This document shows positions 1-6,543 of a DNA stretch of 30,777 bases, piece by piece. Within the stretch, counting starts at the first letter, position 1, and the number at the start of each line of letters is the position of its first letter. The stretch comes from DASYML01 sp036399835 (lineage in GTDB: Bacteria; Acidobacteriota; Blastocatellia; Pyrinomonadales; Pyrinomonadaceae), in NCBI GenBank assembly GCA_036399835.1, contig DASWMI010000028.1, positions 1 through 30,777 of the forward strand. The letters run 5' to 3'. A model generated the notes under the pieces. The model did not search any database, was not told the DNA's origin, and worked only from the letters and a program-made list of their open reading frames with translations. A program made the translations under genes and the position numbers.

Positions 1-857
1 TCTATCTCTTCGCCGCGCAGCCCGAGCGGATAGCCAGTGCCGTCCCATCTCTCATGATGCTGCCCGACGACGCGCGCAGCGCCTTCCAGAAAATCTATCC
101 CGCGCAGAATCTGCTCGCCGTGCCGAGGGTGCTCGCGCATCTTCTCCCACTCTTCTTCGCTCAGCTTGGCGGGCTTGCGCAGGATGGCATCGGGCACGCC
201 GATCTTGCCTATGTCATGAAGGAGCGAACCGAACTCGAGCGCGATGAGCTGGTCCGGTTCAAGCCCATATTCGCGGCCCAGCCTGAGACTGAAAGTAACG
301 ACGCGCTCCGAATGGCCGTGCGTTTCCAGGTCGCGCGCTTCGAGCGCAGAAGTCAGCGCCTTGAGCGTCGAGCGGTAGGCATCTTCAAGCGACTTTAAGG
401 CGTGGTCCAATTCTTCCGTCCGCTGCCGGACCAGCTCTTCCAGATGATTCTCATAACGACGCTTGTCCGCGAGCAACTGGTAATGCTCTACGGCACGCCT
501 GACAGCCGTCTCGACCTGCCTCAGATCGAAAGGCTTCATGATGTAGTCAAACGCGCCGAGGCGCAGGGCTTCGACGGCGCTTTCAATCGTCTGAAGACCG
601 CTAATCATGACGACGACCACATCCGGCACGCTTCTTTGCAGACGAGGAATCATTTCCAGCCCGCTCATCCCGCTCATCGTGATGTCGCTCAGGATAAGCT
701 GGAAAGGCTCTGCGCAGACCATCTCTAGCGCCTCTTCAGCCGAAGCCGCCACAGCGCACTCGTAATCCTTGCGCAGCAGGTCCGACAGCACATTCCTAAT
801 CTCCGGCTCGTCATCCACAATCAAGAGACGCGGTCTGTCAACATGCATCGGCAACAT
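1..857 (-). CDS. HD-GYP domain response regulator, C-terminus cut by window edge
   Basis: My translation of the minus strand gives 285 residues running off the left edge. Residues 10-120 form a receiver domain: acidic pocket D15/D16/E17, phospho-acceptor D58 in LSDI, conserved K108 in MKPF. A charged helix (about 126-160) then leads to an HD-GYP domain with HD at 214-215 (LLHDIGKIG) and the signature HHERWDGTGYP at 267-277. HD-GYP proteins are typically cyclic-di-GMP phosphodiesterases, so phosphorylation of the receiver probably controls c-di-GMP breakdown in the cytoplasm. The metal-binding and GYP residues visible are intact, so activity is plausible. The start chosen is the first ATG (MLPMHVDRPRLL); a second ATG three codons in is equally possible, and no clear Shine-Dalgarno is seen. 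No partner histidine kinase is in the window; it may lie off the left end. Confidence 0.93.
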   Translation of the reverse strand, partial: MLPMHVDRPRLLIVDDEPEIRNVLSDLLRKDYECAVAASAEEALEMVCAEPFQLILSDITMSGMSGLEMIPRLQRSVPDVVVVMISGLQTIESAVEALRLGAFDYIMKPFDLRQVETAVRRAVEHYQLLADKRRYENHLEELVRQRTEELDHALKSLEDAYRSTLKALTSALEARDLETHGHSERVVTFSLRLGREYGLEPDQLIALEFGSLLHDIGKIGVPDAILRKPAKLSEEEWEKMREHPRHGEQILRGIDFLEGAARVVGQHHERWDGTGYPLGLRGEEI

Positions 858-1100
858 AGGTCTGGTCCACCTGTGGCATGAAATTGTAGAGGGGCTAAGT
901 AAGGCGTTGGAGGAGAGAGCCTCCACTGTCATTGTCGGAAATTTCAAGAGTCCTGCGACTGTTGGGGTTTCCATTTCTGGACCAGTCGCCCGCCAACCTC
1001 ATTCTACCTATTTGCCAATCGCGTGGCAAACATTTCCGATAGCCGCCTCCCCATCTTTATCTTCCGGCATCCACCCCGCCCGATTCCACTAACCATACGG

Positions 1101-1130
1101 TTGACGCGCCGCGCGGCCTGCCTCTATCAT
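1101..1130 (+). promoter_or_regulatory. Sigma-70-type promoter of the tRNA-Leu gene
   Basis: TTGACG (1101-1106) and TATCAT (1125-1130) are separated by 18 bases. Transcription would start near 1137, about 15 bases before the tRNA 5' end, a normal distance for a tRNA leader. The rest of the 858-1151 interval holds no gene I can support. Confidence 0.75.
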
Positions 1131-1151
1131 GTCACAAGTCATCACCCACAG

Positions 1152-1237
1152 GCCGGTGTGGCGAAATTGGTATACGCACCAGACTCAAAATCTGGCGGGG
1201 TTCACTCCCCATGTCGGTTCGAGTCCGACCTCCGGCA
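1152..1237 (+). tRNA. tRNA-Leu (anticodon CAA)
   Basis: The cloverleaf was read by eye. The acceptor strand GCCGGTG (1152-1158) pairs with CTCCGGC (1230-1236), with one T-T mismatch at pair 6-67, and is followed by discriminator A at 1237. The anticodon arm is CCAGA-CTCAAAA-TCTGG, giving anticodon CAA, which reads UUG leucine codons. A long variable arm (GGGG...CCCC), typical of tRNA-Leu, precedes the T arm GTCGG-TTCGAGT-CCGAC. CCA is not encoded (TTA follows), so it must be added enzymatically. The 3' end directly abuts AT-rich DNA, and tRNA 3' ends are common integration sites. Confidence 0.95.
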
Positions 1238-1302
1238 TTAGGATTTCCCGAGAAAACAATTAACCTTTTCAAATAGCTAGTGTTGTCCTTCACTTCTCCA
1301 AG

Positions 1303-1316
1303 ATGTGTTAACACAT
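1303..1316. promoter_or_regulatory. 14-bp perfect palindrome, possible operator
   Basis: ATGTGTTAACACAT is a perfect palindrome about 90 bases upstream of the promoter of the HTH gene at 1442. It resembles an operator for a dimeric HTH repressor. No partner is known; it could serve the islet's own small HTH protein. Confidence 0.4.
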
Positions 1317-1326
1317 TCAATCTGCT

Positions 1327-1353
1327 AAAAAACTGCCTATGTTTATTAGGCAG
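1327..1353 (-). terminator. Intrinsic terminator for leftward transcription
   Basis: Read on the minus strand, CTGCCTA, a 7-base loop and TAGGCAG form a perfect 7-bp stem (1333-1353), followed at once by six T residues (A6 at 1327-1332). This is a standard Rho-independent terminator. It would stop leftward transcripts, including read-through from the membrane protein gene ending at 1719, before they run antisense into the tRNA gene. Confidence 0.7.
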
Positions 1354-1406
1354 AAACATTTAGATTTTACTCCTAAACAAATAAAACCTCAATATTTCTC
1401 TTCTTC

Positions 1407-1435
1407 TTGACGAATAATTTATTTAGCTCTATAAA
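1407..1435 (+). promoter_or_regulatory. Promoter of the HTH gene, predicting a leaderless mRNA
   Basis: TTGACG (1407-1412), a 17-base spacer and TATAAA (1430-1435) make a near-consensus promoter. Only six bases (GGCTCT) separate the -10 box from the ATG at 1442, so the expected transcription start is the A of the start codon itself. No Shine-Dalgarno could then be transcribed, and the mRNA would be leaderless. Confidence 0.7.
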
Positions 1436-1441
1436 GGCTCT

Positions 1442-1627
1442 ATGGAATTTCTAACTACAAAACAAGTTGCTGAGAAATTAGGAATTACTCCTAGAAGAGT
1501 TCAAGCTTTAGTTACTTCTGGAAGATTACCAGCACAGAAATTTGGTAGGGATTATATGATTAGAGAGAAAGATTTGAAGCTAGTTGAAAATCGCAATGTT
1601 GGAAGGCCAAAGAAGGTTAATAAGTGA
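1442..1627 (+). CDS. Excisionase-family small helix-turn-helix protein
   Basis: This 61-residue protein is essentially one MerR-like winged HTH domain of the excisionase (HTH_17) type. It opens with FLTTKQVAEKLGITPRRVQALV (recognition helix around 16-25), followed by the wing SGRLPAQKFGRDYMIREKDL and a short basic tail ending GRPKKVNK. Such proteins act as recombination directionality factors or small regulators. AT-rich codon use and position beside tRNA-Leu fit an origin on a mobile element, but no recombinase is encoded nearby, so it may be a leftover or a regulator of the neighbouring gene. The ATG lies six bases after a strong -10 box, so translation is probably leaderless. Confidence 0.85.
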   Translation: MEFLTTKQVAEKLGITPRRVQALVTSGRLPAQKFGRDYMIREKDLKLVENRNVGRPKKVNK

Positions 1628-1688
1628 TTCTTTCTTTTAGAAATTGGAGAGTAGTTGTCTTTAAGGGGTTCTAAGGTTTTAGGGTAAA

Positions 1689-1732
1689 AGAGTATTTTGA
1701 ACTCTGAAAGTAGATTTTTTATTTTTTCTTTT
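1689..1732 (+). terminator. Weak hairpin plus T-rich tract after the HTH gene
   Basis: AGAGT (1689-1693) and ACTCT (1701-1705) can form a 5-bp stem, followed after a few bases by a long T-rich stretch (1715-1732). It could end rightward transcription of the HTH gene. The T tract is also the lysine-coding 3' end of the convergent gene, so its richness may be coincidental. Confidence 0.3.
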
Positions 1733-2588
1733 TAGTGCTAGGAGGTTTTTCAAGTTGCTTTTTATATCTTTCTATTAGACCTATAGTACCAGTGAACTCA
1801 AAGACTGTTGCGTAATTGAGAATCCTTTCTCTATAAGCCTTCTTTAATCTGTCCTTTCTTCCAAGTAAATTTATTTGATAATTTAAATATGTATAGACAG
1901 AATCTTCTGATACTAATCCGTTCTTTATATAATGGTTAAATCCGTCAAGATGGTTAAAATAAGCATCGAAGCTTTCTCTTATAGCTAAAGCTTTCTTGTC
2001 AAACTCTTCATCTAAATTTGTGTCTAACGCATTTATAATCTCTTCGTTTGAAACCGCTTCAATATGATTTCCAGATTTATTATCAGAATATAGGCTTAAC
2101 TTTGTTCCTTTCTTATGAAGATACAATGAATCCAACATTAATCTAGCATTGGCCGCGTTATCAGAGTTCATAAAATCTTTTACAACTCCAAATAAGAATT
2201 CTTCACTTTTCCATTTTTGTCCTTCGTTATATTGATATAAGCCAAGAATTAAAACGCCAAAGGCAGCGAGAGCGGCCAATTTAGATATTAAATCTATTCT
2301 GTCAAAAAATCTTTCAATCTCTTGTGATACTTCATATCTATTCTCTGTAATACTTACTATCTGATCCCAAGTGTAAATAGCTTCTGGCTTGTCCTTTGGT
2401 TTGATGACTAGATACTTATCTTTTTTATCAACCTCTCCCTCTATTTTATTCCCTTCAACTATTCCAGGCTTCAAAGTAACAATAGCTATCTCATGCGGTT
2501 TTAAGCGAGTCCATAATTCTCCGATTACAACGATTAAAACTAATCCAATAAATATTGGTACAAGCATATAGAGAATTGAGCGAATCAT
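1719..2588 (-). CDS. Two-TM membrane protein, DUF4760-like cytoplasmic domain
   Basis: This 289-residue protein of unknown function has a membrane segment at about 5-25 (MLVPIFIGLVLIVVIGELW) and a second at about 99-120 (LAALAAFGVLILGLY). A 70-residue polar loop separates them. The C-terminal half is helical and charged (FVKDFMNS-like FGVVKDFMNSDNAANARLMLDSL, later GLVSEDSVYTYLNYQI), resembling DUF4760-type proteins, and it ends in a lysine tail. The start is supported by AGGA eight bases upstream of ATG. It is convergent with the HTH gene and shares its AT-rich codon use, so both probably arrived together. A defence or stress role would be speculation. Confidence 0.8.
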   Translation of the reverse strand: MIRSILYMLVPIFIGLVLIVVIGELWTRLKPHEIAIVTLKPGIVEGNKIEGEVDKKDKYLVIKPKDKPEAIYTWDQIVSITENRYEVSQEIERFFDRIDLISKLAALAAFGVLILGLYQYNEGQKWKSEEFLFGVVKDFMNSDNAANARLMLDSLYLHKKGTKLSLYSDNKSGNHIEAVSNEEIINALDTNLDEEFDKKALAIRESFDAYFNHLDGFNHYIKNGLVSEDSVYTYLNYQINLLGRKDRLKKAYRERILNYATVFEFTGTIGLIERYKKQLEKPPSTKKKK

Positions 2589-2657
2589 ACTGTTTTTCCT
2601 GAAATTGAGTGAGAAGCAGTTATTTAGCAGAAAATGTGAGAACGCTAAAACGAGAGT

Positions 2658-2686
2658 AAATTATTCCCACTGGTCTATAAAGTCAA
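2658..2686 (-). promoter_or_regulatory. Promoter for the islet membrane protein gene
   Basis: On the minus strand, TTGACT (2681-2686), a 17-base spacer and TAATTT (2658-2663) give a plausible sigma-70 promoter about 70 bases upstream of the ATG at 2588. Confidence 0.55.
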
Positions 2687-2721
2687 TATTTATTAGGTTA
2701 AATTATCTGAATGAGGCTATT

Positions 2722-2756
2722 AGGCTCTTGACGCATTTGACGCATTAGAGGCTCTT
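2722..2756. repeat. Tandem TTGACGCAT pair flanked by AGGCTCTT direct repeats
   Basis: TTGACGCAT occurs twice head to tail (2728-2736 and 2737-2745). AGGCTCTT lies on each side (2722-2729 and 2749-2756). The arrangement looks like a protein-binding site such as recombinase or excisionase arm sites, or a small iteron. No function is shown by the sequence alone. Confidence 0.65.
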
Positions 2757-2956
2757 TAAGGGAACTTTCCTCTATACTGCTACTATATAGACTTTCCTGA
2801 AAACGAGTCAAAATCGGAACAGCAACAGGACCGGGAACATTGCCAATAATCACAATTAAATTCAGCGGCATCAGGTGCGAGGAGAGGGAACAACATGGGG
2901 AATATTAACCGCTAAATACGAACGCGAAGAGGACCAGGAGACTTTAAGGCAGGCTA

Positions 2957-5137
2957 TTATTGATTGTTGTTGTTATTGTTGTTGATGTTGTTATTGATGC
3001 TGGTGACGCTCATTAAATTGACCATTTCGTCAGGGGTGGGGATAAAGTCATGATAGCTCGTGCGCGTGGATGAGATGGGCGTGACCGATGGAGCAATGAC
3101 TGCATGAATGGCAGAGGCGCAATCATGTAGACGCATGCGGACGAGCGGTTCTACCATCGAGACGATTTGATGATCCGCAGCGTTGTGCCACTTCAAAATA
3201 TCCACAACTTTTTGCAGGTCCAGATGAGTCTGGCGTATCTGGACAATCTCGTTTTCGATCTCGTTGATTGACGGGTTGATTTCTCCCTTGAAGGCGCGTG
3301 CGAAGTATGTGATGAAATCATCGAAGTAGGTCTTGAGAGGCTTTCTGGTCGAGACGGCGCTTCCATACTGACCGCTGAACGCAAAATTCGACTGCACATA
3401 CTGCGTGCTCTCTTTTTGCTGAGCCTCGCCGCTGCCCAGCGTGGCTGCCGTCATCATTGATTGATTAGCCCCCTCACGGCGCAGGCTGAGACTCATATAA
3501 ACGTTTGGCTCAGGCCAGTAGACGCTCTTGTGATGAATCTGTACGAGACCTCTTCTGACCTGCAACTCTTCTATGTTGACGATGGCGATCAGAGACTTGA
3601 TAAAATCTACGAGCGGGCCTGCCAGCCCGACACCATGCTGCTGAATCACGCCGAGGGCCACCAGTTTCTGAGCCGTCACGCCGTTAATATCCCATTCATA
3701 GCCGCCGCTAAAGAGCGCGATTGAACCCTCGCTGACCGCTTGCAGACCCTGTGAAAGCTCGCGTCCCATCTCTCTCGCACTGATGCTCAGAGGATGGCTG
3801 GGTTGACCTGTCAGCAGAGGGTCCATGCTGACATCCGCGTCCATGCTTCTGACGACAGGGTTGCCGAATTGGCTCAGCTCCTCATGCACATGCCTGACGC
3901 CCGCGTGCAGCGTCAGAATGCTGCGGCATTCGAGGAAGGGGAACGTGTATCCACCGATTTGCGTAGAGGTGGGCGCCCAGGTTAATGGGAAACAGCCTCC
4001 GGCAATCCCCTGGCTCTCCATGTATTGCGTGAGGTCCACGCATGGTTTCGTCAACCCGTCGAGGGCGGTCTTCACCCTTTTCCCGTAACTCTTGATGTCG
4101 TCATGCTCGGTCCCGATTCTCATGTTGAGGCCGAAGACGAAAGCGACTGGAATTTTAGTATGCAAGCCGGTGGCGACGAGCTGTTCCACCTTCTGTTTGG
4201 CAGAAGCGGGATCGGTCTCCAGCAATTCGATGATAATCGGCACGCTCGCAGACTTGAAATTCAGCGGCGCGTCCGACTTGAAGAAATTTCCAAAGGCTAT
4301 GTGTTTCTCTTCCCCCGCGCCGCCACATTCCGTCACGCGCTGGATGACGCCGGAAGCCCTGCCGCCTGGCGCTCCTCTGTTTGCCATCATCGCCTGGATT
4401 GAGTTAGCCATCTTCGCCTGCAAAGCTCCGCGACGCTGCACGGCAAGCAGGCCCATCCGTTCTACTGCCACGGGAGAGCCGGAAGGCTTCTTCAACTGTC
4501 CGGCTGGCTGCTGCTGCTGCGCTGAGGGCGCGGGCTTGTGAGCAGGAAGCGTTTGCCCGCGCTGCGTTGTCATCTCGCGCTGGCCCGGGACGGCGGCCAA
4601 CGTTTGAGCCATCTTCGCCTGCAAAACCTTCTGTGTAGGATTGGGGCGATAGACGGGCGGCGCAGCCGCAGGCTTTCGCGCAGGAGCGGATGCAGCCATC
4701 TTGGGCTGAACAATCTTCTTCGGCTCAGGGCGATAGACGGGCGGCGCAGTGGGTCTACGCTGAGTCTGAACGACGTGTCCCTGCTGCTTGCCGCCTGCCA
4801 TCTTTGGCTGCAAGAGTTTGCGCGCGGGTTGAGGGCTGTAAACCGGAGGCGCGACCGGCGCAGCTTTTGAGTTTTTAGAAGGCTGAGGCGCGGCCAGCAA
4901 CCTCGCCTGTAAGACTCCCGGCAGAGGCTGAGGACGATAAGCCTGCGGAGCGGCGGGTTGCCTTCGACCCTGTACTGCCCTGGGCTGCACGGGCTTGGAA
5001 GCTTGCCGCGCGCCGCGTGCTTGCGTTGTTGCCGCCGCCGCTTGCGGGACTTTCATCTTCGCTTGCACAGACAGAGGCTTGTGCGGCACGGGCCGTACAT
5101 TCTGCTTCGGTAATGTAGCTTTACCGCGGGGATTCAT
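2957..5137 (-). CDS. Repeat-rich putative secreted or injected effector
   Basis: This 726-residue protein has two parts. Residues 1-265 are Pro/Ala/Gln/Lys-rich and disordered. They contain at least six diverged copies of a Q-[AP]-[KR]-M motif (QAKM 25-28, LQARL 76-80, LLQPKM 108-113, VQPKM 143-147, VLQAKM 171-176, LQAKM 239-243), four of them preceded by a PPVYRPxP-like segment, and the region ends in VIQRV. From memory, such repeats and the VIQR junction precede DUF4157 or toxin-like domains in proteins of environmental bacteria linked to extracellular contractile injection systems; no such apparatus is in this window. Residues 270-700 form a globular domain of no family I recognise, with a D-A-D triplet at 433-435 (VVRSMDADVSMDPLL) recalling glycosyltransferase metal sites. 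The end is a poly-Asn tail. No signal peptide and no clear Shine-Dalgarno are visible. Confidence 0.8.
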   Translation of the reverse strand: MNPRGKATLPKQNVRPVPHKPLSVQAKMKVPQAAAATTQARGARQASKPVQPRAVQGRRQPAAPQAYRPQPLPGVLQARLLAAPQPSKNSKAAPVAPPVYSPQPARKLLQPKMAGGKQQGHVVQTQRRPTAPPVYRPEPKKIVQPKMAASAPARKPAAAPPVYRPNPTQKVLQAKMAQTLAAVPGQREMTTQRGQTLPAHKPAPSAQQQQPAGQLKKPSGSPVAVERMGLLAVQRRGALQAKMANSIQAMMANRGAPGGRASGVIQRVTECGGAGEEKHIAFGNFFKSDAPLNFKSASVPIIIELLETDPASAKQKVEQLVATGLHTKIPVAFVFGLNMRIGTEHDDIKSYGKRVKTALDGLTKPCVDLTQYMESQGIAGGCFPLTWAPTSTQIGGYTFPFLECRSILTLHAGVRHVHEELSQFGNPVVRSMDADVSMDPLLTGQPSHPLSISAREMGRELSQGLQAVSEGSIALFSGGYEWDINGVTAQKLVALGVIQQHGVGLAGPLVDFIKSLIAIVNIEELQVRRGLVQIHHKSVYWPEPNVYMSLSLRREGANQSMMTAATLGSGEAQQKESTQYVQSNFAFSGQYGSAVSTRKPLKTYFDDFITYFARAFKGEINPSINEIENEIVQIRQTHLDLQKVVDILKWHNAADHQIVSMVEPLVRMRLHDCASAIHAVIAPSVTPISSTRTSYHDFIPTPDEMVNLMSVTSINNNINNNNNNNQ
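2963..2995 (-). repeat. AAC/AAT trinucleotide microsatellite coding a poly-Asn tail
   Basis: A run of AAC, AAT and one ATC codon immediately before Gln-stop encodes three Asn, one Ile and seven Asn. Such triplet runs can change length by slippage, so tail length may vary between strains. Confidence 0.75.
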
Positions 5138-5504
5138 GGCTTGATGAAAAAGGTCTGAGGATGACTTAGCACAAGTTTGCGAGAATATTTCTCGTCAACA
5201 GGCAAGCCGATATGGCAACGCGAATACAATAAGGCCAGGGAGGAACGACTGTCAATAAATTTAAGGCAGAACTCGCCGAGCGCAGCCCTGAAGAGAGAGA
5301 TGACCGCGCACCTTGCCCGAGTGTTAAGCCTGAGAGCAAAGAATCAACGATGCACGCCTCTCATCTTTTTCGGCGCGGTCGCGCTCTAAACCTTTCGCCT
5401 TAGCGCAAATCTCCTGTTAATATTCGTCTTTGCGATTTGCATGAGTTCGAGCGCCGGACCTCTTTTGCAGTTAAAGGATGCGGCTAATTTTTGGAGGCAA
5501 CGAG
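5138..5504. other. Divergent intergenic region
   Basis: This 367-base region lies between two divergently transcribed genes. It holds the dyad and possible leftward -35 box at 5180-5198. A further inverted repeat, GCAAATC (5405-5411) and GATTTGC (5434-5440), lies about 65-100 bases upstream of the metallopeptidase-like gene. I see no convincing gene; the ORF at 5177-5389 lacks coding character. Confidence 0.55.
5180..5198 (-). promoter_or_regulatory. Operator-like dyad abutting a -35 box
   Basis: CGAGAATATTTCTCG (5180-5194) is a perfect 6-bp inverted repeat around TAT. On the minus strand it overlaps a TTGACG (5193-5198), a candidate -35 box for the gene starting at 5137. The matching -10 box is weak, which fits a controlled promoter. 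Confidence 0.4.
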
Positions 5505-6062
5505 ATGGCTAAGAGCGGAACGATTACTATTTTCCTGGTGGACCAGGCCGAGCATAATCAGTATTACTGGGGCGAAGGGACGATGTACGTGGTCGGCACA
5601 TATCTCAGGGAGTATTTCACCAGAATCTGCCAGCATCCCTCGTCTACCATCGCCAATGCAGACTTTTCCTGGTACTCAAGCTGGGGTCGTCTGAAACCTC
5701 AAGACATTATCATTCACTTTTTCGATAGACCTGCAAAGGGTCTGATTGAAGGGACGTTTAACCAGTCTGCGCCGCACCCGGGCGGGTCCGGCGGGACATG
5801 GAAGTCTCCGGGCGGGATGATCTCGGAGATTTACCTGGAGCCGATGCAGGGCGATAGGGACTACGCGCGGCTGGTCGCCAACATAGCCTTCCACGAGGCC
5901 ATGCATAATAAGCTCGACGCAGACCCGCAGCATCAGAGCGTCGCAGACATTCACGGTCTGGGCGGGTTGGCGAGCAGGGTCGTGCAAAGAGGCTCGCAGT
6001 TGTCGCAGAGCAATATCATTAAGATGGCCCCGGCTTTGAGCAAGGCAGTCCCGCAGTTCTAA
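5505..6062 (+). CDS. Putative zinc metallopeptidase-like protein (HEAMH)
   Basis: The 185-residue protein has a zincin-type helix, NIAFHEAMHNKLDAD, with HExxH at 130-134. Beyond it lie D148 and H150 in VADIHGLGGLA, either of which could be the third zinc ligand. There is no signal peptide or membrane segment, and I do not recognise the family. The spacing HEAMH-x15-H differs from gluzincins and metzincins that I know, so activity is inferred from the motif only. The start at MAKSGT is chosen because GGAGG sits seven bases upstream; an upstream in-frame ATG at 5478 lacks one. It is divergent from the repeat-rich protein and followed by a strong terminator, so it is probably monocistronic. It may process, or be co-delivered with, the divergent product. 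Confidence 0.8.
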   Translation: MAKSGTITIFLVDQAEHNQYYWGEGTMYVVGTYLREYFTRICQHPSSTIANADFSWYSSWGRLKPQDIIIHFFDRPAKGLIEGTFNQSAPHPGGSGGTWKSPGGMISEIYLEPMQGDRDYARLVANIAFHEAMHNKLDADPQHQSVADIHGLGGLASRVVQRGSQLSQSNIIKMAPALSKAVPQF

Positions 6063-6126
6063 CAAAGGACCAAAGCGGCTGGCGTCATTCAAGCCTGTTG
6101 CATGACAGGGCAACTCAAAGAACGAT

Positions 6127-6162
6127 GAGGGGAGCTTTCAGCAGGAAGCTCCCCTTCGATTT
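6127..6162 (+). terminator. Terminator of the metallopeptidase-like gene
   Basis: GGGGAGCTT (6129-6137) and AAGCTCCCC (6146-6154) pair perfectly around an 8-base loop. An A-T and a G-U pair extend the stem, and TTCGATTT follows. This is a strong intrinsic terminator 65 bases after the stop codon. Confidence 0.8.
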
Positions 6163-6234
6163 AGCTGCGGAATATAAATTGCGGAAATGGTCCGGCGGCT
6201 GGACCAGAAGGATAAAGTCTGTTCCTGACAATCA

Positions 6235-6263
6235 TTGACAATCTTCTCGGAGAGGCATATTGT
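6235..6263 (+). promoter_or_regulatory. Strong promoter ahead of the radical SAM/lipase pair
   Basis: A perfect -35 TTGACA (6235-6240), a 17-base spacer and TATTGT (6258-6263) form a good promoter. TGACAATC is directly repeated (6227-6234 and 6236-6243), so the -35 region may also be a binding site. Transcription would start near 6270, leaving a leader of about 270 bases. Confidence 0.6.
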
Positions 6264-6543
6264 GCCCGCGTTATCTCCTCGTATTCCCGCTGACGAGAGC
6301 TTTTCTCGTGAGCCTCACGCGCGTCTAACATTTTATCAGCCGGAGCGTAGCAGTCATGACGCATCCTGCAATCTTTCCTAAACCTTTTTCCGGTTGTAGA
6401 TCAACAGGAGCCACAACTTTACCGGACCAGTAATCTTTCAAATGTAACCGGAGAGCTTTGATTGATTGTTTCAGCTTCGAGTGTTCTCGGGGCAAAGCTT
6501 GACATCTTCCAGACCACGGTCTTTCACCGAAGGAGCATGACAG
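6264..6543 (+). other. Long untranslated leader of the radical SAM gene
   Basis: If the promoter at 6235-6263 is used, these 280 bases are transcribed but contain no gene I can support. A perfect 6-bp hairpin, ACGAGA (6293-6298) with TCTCGT (6304-6309), is visible. I could not match any known riboswitch. A second TTGACA-like box near 6499 has no good -10 box. The interval ends with AAGGAG eight bases before the ATG. Confidence 0.4.

Larger units (their letters stand above)
1238..2830. mobile_element. AT-rich genomic islet at the tRNA-Leu 3' end
   Basis: From the base after the tRNA to about 2830 the sequence becomes strikingly AT-rich, with runs of A and T and codons such as AGA, AAA and TTA, against GC-rich flanks. 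It carries an excisionase-type HTH gene and an unrelated membrane protein gene, and none of the CTGGWCCAG palindromes frequent elsewhere. Location next to a tRNA plus a composition shift suggest a horizontally acquired element or its remnant. No integrase or transposase is present, and I found no second copy of the tRNA 3' end to mark a right attachment site. The right boundary is therefore approximate and mobility is unproven. Confidence 0.5.
2589..2956. other. Intergenic stretch at the islet's right edge
   Basis: This 368-base stretch holds no gene I can support. It contains the leftward promoter at 2658-2686 and the tandem repeats at 2722-2756. The AT-rich character fades at about 2830, and the remainder is ordinary host-like DNA downstream of the repeat-rich protein gene. 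Confidence 0.6.

Noticed and set aside
1023..1241. ORF across the tRNA-Leu gene on the plus strand
   Set aside because: It overlaps the clear tRNA and its promoter and has no ribosome site or protein character.
4500..4900. Direct DNA repeats in the repeat-rich gene as a CRISPR or VNTR array
   Set aside because: Similar segments (for example at 4644-4665 and 4728-4749) are explained by the encoded amino-acid repeats; spacing and spacer pattern do not fit CRISPR.
2600..6543. Right attachment-site copy of the tRNA-Leu 3' end
   Set aside because: I looked through the intergenic stretches for the T-arm and acceptor sequence; only short chance matches such as GTTCGAG near 5446 were found, too short to call.
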